From: Candidatus Cloacimonas sp. 4484_140
GTDB taxonomy: Bacteria > Cloacimonadota > Cloacimonadia > JGIOTU-2
DNA length: 6,531 nt
NCBI GenBank assembly: GCA_002049945.1
Contig: MVCT01000075.1
Location: 1 to 6,531, forward strand
Direction of reading: 5' to 3'
Positions within the stretch are counted from its first letter, which is position 1. Every line of letters begins with the position of its first letter. The position numbers were made by a program, and so were the translations under genes. The notes under the pieces are model-generated. The model was not told the origin of the DNA. It was given only the letters and a program-made list of their open reading frames with translations, and ran no database searches. This document shows, piece after piece, positions 1 to 6,274 of this stretch.

Positions 1-143
1 CAGGGCAAATCGGCATGACTGGCAAAGGTGAAATACAAATATCAACTTCGAATAGGAATTTCAAAGGCAAGCAAGGTGATGGCGAAACCTATCTGGCAAG
101 TCCGATCACCGCTGCATTGGCTGCATTAAAAGGAGAGCTATAA
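1..143 (+). CDS. leuC: 3-isopropylmalate dehydratase large subunit, C-terminal end (partial)
   Basis: Only the last 46 codons are present, read from base 3 to the TAA at 141-143; the gene begins upstream of the window. The segment ISTSNRNFKGKQGDGETYLA followed by SPITAALAALKGEL is the hallmark C-terminus of the LeuC/aconitase large-subunit family, whose usual form is STTNRNFxGRMG...YLASP. The full protein carries a [4Fe-4S] cluster and, with LeuD, converts 2-isopropylmalate to 3-isopropylmalate in cytoplasmic leucine biosynthesis. The small-subunit gene follows about 1.2 kb downstream, separated from it by a peptidase gene. The [4Fe-4S] cysteines and substrate residues lie outside the window, so homoaconitase or (R)-citramalate/methylmalate isomerase specificity cannot be excluded. 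Confidence 0.85.
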   Translation, partial: GQIGMTGKGEIQISTSNRNFKGKQGDGETYLASPITAALAALKGEL

Positions 144-152
144 ACTAACAAT

Positions 153-353
153 ATGAAGAACCTGTTTTTATTGCTGATGCTGGTAATCATTCTGATATCT
201 TGCACACATGAGGAACAACTCATCGAAATTGAACCTCCCGATCCTTATGATCATGTTTATGGAAAACTCAAAACTGGAAAGTCGCTCTATTCCATTCTTC
301 TTGATAATGACGTATCCTATCAGGATGCATACAAAATAACAAAGAAAAGTTAG
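153..353 (+). CDS. Lipoprotein-signal / LysM-like N-terminal half of a split M23 peptidase
   Basis: This is a 66-residue ORF starting 9 bases after the leuC stop. Residues 1-17 form a lipoprotein signal peptide: K2, a hydrophobic run 4-15, then the lipobox L14-I15-S16-C17. Residues 37-63 (KLKTGKSLYSILLDNDVSYQ, then DAYKITK) match the 'GDsLysiLxxxGvs..eay.i' segment, LysM/OapA-like, that opens many envelope M23 peptidases. The ORF ends at TAG 351-353, just where such proteins continue, and the catalytic half follows in the -1 frame. The nearest purine-rich site, AAAAGGAG at 128-135, is about 17 bases from the ATG, which is distant. I read it as the 5' part of one gene broken by a frameshift, not as an independent lipoprotein. 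The cause may be a real mutation, programmed slippage or an assembly error. Confidence 0.6.
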   Translation: MKNLFLLLMLVIILISCTHEEQLIEIEPPDPYDHVYGKLKTGKSLYSILLDNDVSYQDAYKITKKS

Positions 354-1216
354 TGCTTGAAAAAGACGTTCGCTTGCTTACAACTACATTAAAATCATCT
401 TTGTATGAGACCCTTGTAGATGAGGGATTAGACCCGCAATTGGTCATGAAGTTCAGTGACATTTTTCAATGGGATATTGATTTTTTTATAGACCCACGTG
501 AAGGTGATACATGCTCTATCATATATGAAGCATTTAGTCATAATGGGGAAATCCTCAAATATGGAAATATTTTGGGAGCTTCATATCGAGGAAAACTTTT
601 TGATCTCACCGCATATTACTTTGATAATGGCGGAAATGTGCGCGGATATTACTCAAATGACGGAGAATCCTTCCAAAAAGCATTTCTGCGTTCTCCTCTA
701 AATTACTCTTTCATAAGCTCATATTTTGGAATGCGCCTGCACCCGATCACCAAAAAAGTATGGCTTCACAACGGAGTTGATTATGCAGCTCCTCATGGAA
801 CACCTGTTGTCAGCTCTGCGGATGGAACAGTTATTCATAAGGGTTGGAAAGGTGGGCATCCCACACCTAAAGGTAATACCGGCGGGTACGGAAATACAGT
901 GATGATCCGACACACGAATGGTTATAAAACTTTGTATGGTCACCTGAGTGCTTATGTGAAAAATCTCTATGTTGGCAAGCGTATTCAACAGGGAGAAGTG
1001 ATCGGTTACGTGGGGTCAACCGGCTGGTCAACTGGTCCACACCTGCATTACACGATCTATCAGCATGACAAACCTATTAATCCTCTATCTCTGAATAATG
1101 TGTCCGGTCCTCCGATTCCTGAGCAATCCATGAATGAATTTATGGATTCTGTTCACTATATTGACGAGCTCTTCAAAGAATCCCAAAAGACATTTCTCCA
1201 ATCAATTTTTGGTTAG
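353..1216 (+). CDS. M23 family (LytM-type) metallopeptidase, catalytic part, probably frameshifted from the upstream ORF
   Basis: Peptidoglycan endopeptidase of family M23, expected to cut cross-link peptides in the periplasm. Numbered from the GTG at 353, residues 16-53 (SLYETLVDEGLDPQL...FSDIFQWDIDFFIDPREGDT) match the helical linker that precedes the catalytic domain in MepM/YebA-like proteins. Residues about 112-245 are the LytM domain. They hold the zinc ligands H139 and D143 (HNGVD), the catalytic H197 (YGHLS) and the H230-L-H232 pair (GPHLH), so all key residues are intact. The GTG overlaps the upstream TAG by one base and has no clear Shine-Dalgarno. This half has no signal peptide, so alone it would stay in the cytoplasm. 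The frame is open back to 311, so a -1 shift in the A-rich stretch 332-349 would join the two halves into about 354 residues. An extra stretch of about ten residues (169-178) lies between WKGG and YGN. The family call is firm; whether the gene works is not known. Confidence 0.8.
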   Translation: MLEKDVRLLTTTLKSSLYETLVDEGLDPQLVMKFSDIFQWDIDFFIDPREGDTCSIIYEAFSHNGEILKYGNILGASYRGKLFDLTAYYFDNGGNVRGYYSNDGESFQKAFLRSPLNYSFISSYFGMRLHPITKKVWLHNGVDYAAPHGTPVVSSADGTVIHKGWKGGHPTPKGNTGGYGNTVMIRHTNGYKTLYGHLSAYVKNLYVGKRIQQGEVIGYVGSTGWSTGPHLHYTIYQHDKPINPLSLNNVSGPPIPEQSMNEFMDSVHYIDELFKESQKTFLQSIFG

Positions 1217-1307
1217 CATGAACAAATTCTGCAAAAACACGCTTATAGGTGATTTAAAAAGTAAAAAAATTTGACAGTTTAAATGGATTGTCACGTCTTT
1301 ACCTACA
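1217..1307 (+). promoter_or_regulatory. Intergenic region before leuD with a TTGACA box and small inverted repeat
   Basis: This 91-base AT-rich gap is the longest non-coding stretch in the window. It holds TTGACA at 1271-1276, identical to a sigma-70 -35 box. TGACA at 1272-1276 is mirrored by TGTCA at 1289-1293 across 12 bases, which could be an operator half-site pair. I see no good -10 box at the proper 16-18 base distance. A TACAAT occurs at 1304-1309 but lies 27 bases from the -35 box and overlaps the leuD ATG. No stem with a T-run is seen, so a terminator for the peptidase gene is not evident. The promoter call is weak. Confidence 0.25.
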
Positions 1308-1832
1308 ATGCAAAAAAATTGTACAATAACAGGAAAAATTTGGCTCATTATTGACCATCAGAACACTCTTATTAATGATATTGACACTGATATGATCTTT
1401 CATAATCAATACCTTGCGATCACAGATATCGATACAATGGGGCAATACACCTTTGATAATCTTGAAGGTTGGAAAGACTTTTATTCAAAAGCAAAAAAGG
1501 GTGACATCGTCATTGTTGGTAAAAATTTTGGTGCCGGCTCATCACGTCAGCAGGCGGTTGATTGCTTTGCATCACTTGGCATTCAAGCCATTCTTGCAGA
1601 ATCCTTTGGTGCGATCTATAAAAGGAATGCTATTAATTCAGGAATGCCAATTATAACTATTACAGATATTGATCTTTCAAAATTATCACAAAGGGAAGAA
1701 ATCACTATCGATCTTGAAAATGGGACAGTTTCTAATCAATATATAAATATCCAACCTTTCTCAAAAGTTCAATTCGATATCTATAAAGCCGGGAATTTGT
1801 TTACGTTTGGTAAGAAAATAATAGAGAAATAA
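1308..1832 (+). CDS. leuD: 3-isopropylmalate dehydratase small subunit
   Basis: A 174-residue small subunit (swivel domain) that pairs with LeuC to isomerise 2-isopropylmalate to 3-isopropylmalate in leucine synthesis. The family signatures are in order. NDIDTDMI (23-30) is the usual 'DNIDTDxI' motif. GKNFGAGSSRQQA (71-83) is the substrate loop with the Ser-Ser-Arg equivalent to the catalytic Ser and Arg of aconitase; the common REHA is RQQA here. ESFGAIYKRNAINSGMP (98-114) is the conserved tail motif. Length is normal for the short, thermophile/archaeal-type LeuD class. Several residues (about 15-22) seem inserted between the GKIW start strand and the IDTD motif. The ATG at 1308 lacks a Shine-Dalgarno, unlike the genes downstream, yet the protein's first strand (TITGKIW) begins directly after it, so this start is the best fit. 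Homoaconitase or citramalate-pathway use is a possible alternative. Confidence 0.85.
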   Translation: MQKNCTITGKIWLIIDHQNTLINDIDTDMIFHNQYLAITDIDTMGQYTFDNLEGWKDFYSKAKKGDIVIVGKNFGAGSSRQQAVDCFASLGIQAILAESFGAIYKRNAINSGMPIITITDIDLSKLSQREEITIDLENGTVSNQYINIQPFSKVQFDIYKAGNLFTFGKKIIEK

Positions 1833-1845
1833 AAAAAATATAAAG

Positions 1846-1852
1846 AAAGGAG
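1846..1852 (+). promoter_or_regulatory. Ribosome binding site fixing the GTG start at 1861
   Basis: AAAGGAG lies 8 bases before the GTG at 1861 in the 28-base gap after leuD. It supports GTG as the true start, because the encoded peptide begins at once with a signal sequence (MKVCSKFGLL...). The next gene in the cluster has the same AAAGGAG motif before its start. Confidence 0.75.
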
Positions 1853-1860
1853 CAACAAAA

Positions 1861-4665
1861 GTGAAAGTTTGTAGTAAATTTGGACTATTGCTTTTGATGT
1901 TTACGCTGTTACTTGTGAGTTCTGCATTTGGGGCAATAGTACCCAATAATGAAGCTGTTGAAGGTCTGAAAGTTGAAAATGTTCCTCATGATGATGGCGG
2001 AGGACTTACACTGAGCTGGAAACCTCTGCCCAAAGAGAAGCGCATCATTGAATATCGTATTTATCGTGGCTATACTCCCGATAGCTTATTCTATATTGGA
2101 AGGATCCCGGTTGATGCAAAGACAGGTGTTGCAGCCGATACTATGAAATATGTGGACCAGGGCTGGACATTTTTCGTTGATGCAACCTCGCGAGCCAAGC
2201 TGAAACATGAAAAGGGACAGAAAAAAGGAACAAAAGGAGCAGAAGTACTCTTTCGAACTGTTCCGCGTGACATGAAAGTCTATGGTCCTATGATGGACCA
2301 CTATCGCATACTCGTCGTGATCCCTGATAAAGAATATATGTATCATACAAAGATGAGGGAGTTCACAGATATTGATTCTAATGAAGATGGAACTGTTGAC
2401 ACCACATCTACGATTCTTGCAGGTATGAAACTTGAGCAGCTTAAGTATATTCTGACAAAGCTCAAAGTTGGCAAAGAATATTATTATGCGATTCAGGCGC
2501 TAAATATGAACCGTTCTGTATCACCCCTTTCTGAAATTGTAAGCGGAAAAACAACAGATGATCCACCTGAAAAATTGAAAAAATTCTGTGCGGTGGCTGT
2601 CTCGGATAAAAAGCAAATGCAGTTTGAGTGGTCATTACCTGTTTTTACAGATGACCAAAAACAATTCAACATCTATCTTTATGATGAATTTGATGATCAG
2701 CATCTGATATTTACACGTCCTGATGCCTATCCTTATACACCTCAGACAAATGCAATAGTACCTTACGATTCTATTGCAGCGCGCTTTGAAGCATTTAATC
2801 CTGCAAATATGAAATGGTACAGATTCAATATAGGAGAACAGGACAGAAAGGATCAGGAAACGCTTGCAAAAGACGAACCGATCCCTGCTGAGATCATTAC
2901 TTCTGCAATCCTGCCCAAACCTCCTATTCATTTCACTGTAAAAGACCAGCCAAATGATAAAGGTGATCAATTACAGGTTTTCTTCGGTTATCCCTATTAT
3001 GGTCTTTCTAAATTAACCTATAATGATGCATTCACCAAGCTGACAGTTAACTACTTCATCAGTGAAAATTCTATGTACGAAGTGACCCGCCTGATATTAA
3101 CTATTAACGGTAAGACAAAAACCGAATACGTTCTCGATAATAAACTCGATTTCAATGTTGACTGGGATTATGAAATGCCAATGGAGATCAAAGGTTCTTT
3201 TGTCTGCAAACATAAGGGACAGGAGCCATTACCGGAAGATTATGCCATTACTCATACCTTCAGCTTTGATCCTGAGATGCAAGTGGTTATCATCGACTAT
3301 CCACCTAATGAGCAGATGAAAGAACAAATGGATTATTATTATCAGGTATATAAGATTAATCATACAAGTGATGTGTACCGATATGCAAAAGAGCTTTCAT
3401 TCAGGGAGAGGGAATATGTTGATAAAATTTCTTATGAAACAGTGCAATTCCGTGGAACACCACGTTTCTGTCTTGATGAAAAGCGGCTTTATTTCAGTAC
3501 GTATCTCAGCATTGTAAATTATAAGGATCAATATCCATTCTACACTCAAGCCATTTATCTTGATCAACTAAAACAGCAGGATGAAGAGATCAGAGCAGAA
3601 ATTGCAGAACTTCAAAAAGAATTGGAAACCACAACTGATAAACAAGAGATCGAGAAAATTGAAAATCGCATAATTTCATATACAGATTATATCGAAGATA
3701 AACCTGAAATCGTGAAAGAGGCAAATCGGCTTAAATCTGATAAAGAGCGGATGAAAATGCTTTATACAGCACACTGTACTAATAAACGTTCATTCAAATA
3801 TTACATCAGAAAAACTGATGGACAAGGACATTTCATCGATACTCCAATCTATACTGCCCCAAACGGCGAACAATATATCTTCCCAAAACAGAATTGGTTC
3901 AATACTGATGAGATAATCACTCTTATTGCAGTGCTTGTATTTGCAGCGCTTGTGTTTTTCATGATCAAAGCAGCACGAAAAGGTAAGAGATTATATATTC
4001 GTCCAATCGCAGGTATTCAGGAAATCGATAATGCAATCGGTCGTGCCACAGAAATGGGTCGTCCGATCCTCTTTGTTCCCGGATTAAGCGGTATCAGTGA
4101 TGTGGCTACTCTTGCAGGATTGGCAATTCTCAGTAAAGTTGCTAAAAAAGCTGCCGAATACGATACAAGAATACTTGTTCCATGCCGTGACTTCATCGTG
4201 CTTCCTATTGCTCAGGAAATAGTCAAAGAAGCACATTATGAAGCCGGTCGTCCCGATACTTACGATAAAAATAGCGTATTCTTTATCACACAGGCACAGT
4301 TCGCTTTTGTTGCCGGTGTAAATGGTATAATGATACGTGAAAAAACTGCAACGAACTTCTATATGGGAATGTTCTGGGCTGAATCACTTCTTATGACAGA
4401 AACAGGCAGCGCTACAGGAGCAATTCAGATCGCAGGTACAGACGCTGTTAATCAGTTACCCTTCTTCATCACAACATGTGACTATACACTAATTGGTGAG
4501 GAACTCTATGCAGCAAGTGCTTATCTTTCCAAACAACCTCTTATTCTCGGTACACTTAAAGCGCAAGACTATATGAAACTTCTTATTGTTATTACTGTGA
4601 TTATTGGAACTGTCCTCTCAACTGTTCACCTTACGTTCTTTATGAACTGGTTCCCGGCTAAATAG
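1861..4665 (+). CDS. FN3-domain membrane protein with DUF6754-like C-terminal domain
   Basis: A 934-residue envelope protein of unknown function. Residues 1-24 are a signal peptide (hydrophobic 8-20, likely cut AFG|A). Residues about 33-232 look like an FN3 domain: LTLSWKPLP...IEYRIYRG at the front and YYYAIQALNMNRSVSPLSE at the back, split by a long insert. The insert contains a calcium-loop-like DxNxDGxxD at 172-180. Further beta-rich, FN3-like segments span about 235-350 and 354-475. Residues 565-635 are strongly charged with heptad-like spacing, probably a coiled coil. A membrane helix at 684-702 is followed by KAARKGKR, which places the next part in the cytoplasm. Residues 710-904 form an alpha/beta domain (RPILFVPGLSG, TRILVPCRDF, SVFFITQAQFAF, TETGSATGAIQIAGTDA) that I associate with DUF6754, from memory. 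A last helix is at 905-925. It is the first gene of a four-gene run, 14 bases from the next. The architecture is seen; any function is unknown. Confidence 0.8.
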   Translation: MKVCSKFGLLLLMFTLLLVSSAFGAIVPNNEAVEGLKVENVPHDDGGGLTLSWKPLPKEKRIIEYRIYRGYTPDSLFYIGRIPVDAKTGVAADTMKYVDQGWTFFVDATSRAKLKHEKGQKKGTKGAEVLFRTVPRDMKVYGPMMDHYRILVVIPDKEYMYHTKMREFTDIDSNEDGTVDTTSTILAGMKLEQLKYILTKLKVGKEYYYAIQALNMNRSVSPLSEIVSGKTTDDPPEKLKKFCAVAVSDKKQMQFEWSLPVFTDDQKQFNIYLYDEFDDQHLIFTRPDAYPYTPQTNAIVPYDSIAARFEAFNPANMKWYRFNIGEQDRKDQETLAKDEPIPAEIITSAILPKPPIHFTVKDQPNDKGDQLQVFFGYPYYGLSKLTYNDAFTKLTVNYFISENSMYEVTRLILTINGKTKTEYVLDNKLDFNVDWDYEMPMEIKGSFVCKHKGQEPLPEDYAITHTFSFDPEMQVVIIDYPPNEQMKEQMDYYYQVYKINHTSDVYRYAKELSFREREYVDKISYETVQFRGTPRFCLDEKRLYFSTYLSIVNYKDQYPFYTQAIYLDQLKQQDEEIRAEIAELQKELETTTDKQEIEKIENRIISYTDYIEDKPEIVKEANRLKSDKERMKMLYTAHCTNKRSFKYYIRKTDGQGHFIDTPIYTAPNGEQYIFPKQNWFNTDEIITLIAVLVFAALVFFMIKAARKGKRLYIRPIAGIQEIDNAIGRATEMGRPILFVPGLSGISDVATLAGLAILSKVAKKAAEYDTRILVPCRDFIVLPIAQEIVKEAHYEAGRPDTYDKNSVFFITQAQFAFVAGVNGIMIREKTATNFYMGMFWAESLLMTETGSATGAIQIAGTDAVNQLPFFITTCDYTLIGEELYAASAYLSKQPLILGTLKAQDYMKLLIVITVIIGTVLSTVHLTFFMNWFPAK

Positions 4666-4679
4666 AAAGGAGTATCATA

Positions 4680-5303
4680 ATGAAAAGACAAATACCTTTA
4701 ATGATAGTTTTAATCCTTGGTTTACTTTTCGTGGCTCATGTATTTATTCCAAGCAGGATCTCTGCGGACTATCTTGACTGGTTCTTGAAATGGACGAAAG
4801 TCATTGGTCCTTTTGCGATAGTACTTGGTGTGTTCAGTCTTGTATATGTTCACTATAATAAGATCAAGCGCAAAGCCCCAACATGGGGATACAGCATTGT
4901 TACACTTGTTGCACTGGTGATAACTACAGCAGTGGGATTTATCTGGGGTATCCAGGAGGGTACTCCATATATGTGGATATTTAAAAATTTTAATGTTCCA
5001 CTTGGTGCTACTATGTTCTCTCTCCTGGCATTCTATATAGCGTCTGCAGCATATAAAGCATTCCGAGCTCGTTCCATCGAGGCGACTGTGCTCCTTATTG
5101 CTGCAATAATCGTGATGTTGGGACGAGTTTCAATCGGTCAGGCAATTACTCATTGGATCCCAGACATTACGGAATGGATCCTCAATGTACCTAACCTGGC
5201 AGCCAAGCGAGGTATTGCGCTTGGTGTAGGACTTGGTATGACTGCAACTTCCCTGAAGATCATGCTTGGGATCGAGCGTTCATATCTTGGCGGAAAGGAT
5301 TAA
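4680..5303 (+). CDS. Six-helix integral membrane protein of unknown function
   Basis: A 207-residue hydrophobic protein starting at ATG 4680 behind AAAGGAG (4666-4672). Predicted membrane helices lie at about 5-23, 41-58, 71-90, 106-126, 132-150 and 177-195. The lysine/arginine-rich loop 61-66 (KIKRKA) and the stretch KAFRARS at 126-132 are likely cytoplasmic. The C-terminus has a conserved-looking tail GIERSYLGGKD. No enzyme or transporter signature is recognised. It lies between the FN3/DUF6754-like gene (14-base gap) and the 315-residue gene (9-base gap), so it is almost certainly translated with them and may be the membrane core of a shared complex (inference from context). Confidence 0.75.
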   Translation: MKRQIPLMIVLILGLLFVAHVFIPSRISADYLDWFLKWTKVIGPFAIVLGVFSLVYVHYNKIKRKAPTWGYSIVTLVALVITTAVGFIWGIQEGTPYMWIFKNFNVPLGATMFSLLAFYIASAAYKAFRARSIEATVLLIAAIIVMLGRVSIGQAITHWIPDITEWILNVPNLAAKRGIALGVGLGMTATSLKIMLGIERSYLGGKD

Positions 5304-5312
5304 GGAGGTATT

Positions 5313-6260
5313 ATGAAATTTTCAGATAGAATTCAAAAAGTTGATAGAAGAATAATCTATATGATCCTTTTACTAGCGGTCGTTTTACCTCTTGTTTTTC
5401 GTATCGGATTCAAGACCTATACGACCACGCCGGTTGAAGACCTTTACCGTCATATTGATGCTGCTGCGGGTAGAGATGATATGTCGATTCTTATGGACTT
5501 CACACACGATCCCGGTGTTCTTCCTGAATTATATCCTATGGATCTGGCAATTCTAAGACATTGTTTTGAAAGAAACATAAAAGTTTTCACGATCTCCTTC
5601 CTTCCACAGGGAGCAGCTATTATTCAGATGGCTCTTTCTGAAGTTAAAGAAGATTACCCGAATATAGAAGCAAATGTTGATTATTGTAATTTTGGTTTTA
5701 AACCATGGAGCACGAAACTTCCCATTATGCTTGGTATGGGTGATGATATTGCAGAGGCAGTAGAAACAAACAGTGAAGGACTTAAGTTAGAGAATCTTCC
5801 AATCATGCAGAATATGAAAAATTATGATAATATACAGGTTGTTGTAGAAATATCGGGTTCATCAATGGGTCAATTCTGGGTAACCTATGCACGTGCCAAA
5901 TTCGGCGTCGATGTGGCTGTTGGTCTTACTGCAGTTATGGCTGCTGACGTATATCCTTATCTTCAGTCGGGGCAGTTTGTTGGTAGTCTTGGTGGATTGA
6001 AAGGTGCAGCCGAATACGAACAGCTCGTTGATATCTTTGCTATGAACGATGAAGAGTTCAGCAAGAAAAAAGCACGTGACATTAAATGGGTCGCAGCACA
6101 ATATAAAGAGTTGCCCGCAATAGCAAAACTCTATAAATATAATAAAGCCCGTATCGGTATGGATGCACAGGCAGTTGTTCACGTTCTCATCATTTTCTTC
6201 ATTGTTCTTGGTAATATTGGGTACTTCCTTGATCAACGTGCACAGAAAAAAAATAAGTGA
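5313..6260 (+). CDS. Membrane-anchored protein with a large periplasmic alpha/beta domain, unknown function
   Basis: A 315-residue protein with a strong AAGGAGGT site (5302-5309) just before its ATG. The basic N-terminus (RIQKVDRR) precedes a membrane helix at 14-33, and a second helix at about 287-306 precedes the basic tail DQRAQKKNK. Both ends are therefore expected in the cytoplasm and residues 34-285 in the periplasm. This domain alternates strands and helices like a Rossmann-type fold: DMSILMDFTHDPG (56-68), IKVFTISFLPQG (89-100), KLPIMLGMGDD (135-145), IQVVVEISGSSMG (174-186). A glycine-rich stretch follows, LQSGQFVGSLGGLKGAAEYE (217-236). G182-S-S-M-G186 fits the letter pattern GxSxG, but no Asp/His partner can be assigned. 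I do not recognise the family by name. Its position in the four-gene run argues for a partner role with the DUF6754-like protein. Confidence 0.75.
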   Translation: MKFSDRIQKVDRRIIYMILLLAVVLPLVFRIGFKTYTTTPVEDLYRHIDAAAGRDDMSILMDFTHDPGVLPELYPMDLAILRHCFERNIKVFTISFLPQGAAIIQMALSEVKEDYPNIEANVDYCNFGFKPWSTKLPIMLGMGDDIAEAVETNSEGLKLENLPIMQNMKNYDNIQVVVEISGSSMGQFWVTYARAKFGVDVAVGLTAVMAADVYPYLQSGQFVGSLGGLKGAAEYEQLVDIFAMNDEEFSKKKARDIKWVAAQYKELPAIAKLYKYNKARIGMDAQAVVHVLIIFFIVLGNIGYFLDQRAQKKNK

Positions 6261-6274
6261 AATAAGGAGTAAAC

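Noticed and set aside
719..988. An 89-residue minus-strand open frame under the M23 domain
   Set aside because: It is antisense to the catalytic motifs of the peptidase and has no Shine-Dalgarno or recognisable domain.
1217..1270. Possible terminator after the M23 gene
   Set aside because: The region is A-rich but has no GC-rich stem followed by a T-run, so no intrinsic terminator can be supported.
1304..1309. TACAAT as a -10 box for the TTGACA at 1271
   Set aside because: The spacer is 27 bases, far from the usual 16-18, and the hexamer overlaps the leuD start codon.
2635..2970. A 111-residue minus-strand open frame inside the FN3 protein
   Set aside because: It is antisense to a continuous 934-codon gene and its composition (Ile/Arg/Cys-rich) is typical of antisense frames.
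4075..4099. VPGLSG in the DUF6754-like domain read as a lipase GxSxG motif
   Set aside because: The residues are G-L-S-G-I, which do not fit GxSxG, and no catalytic partners are seen.
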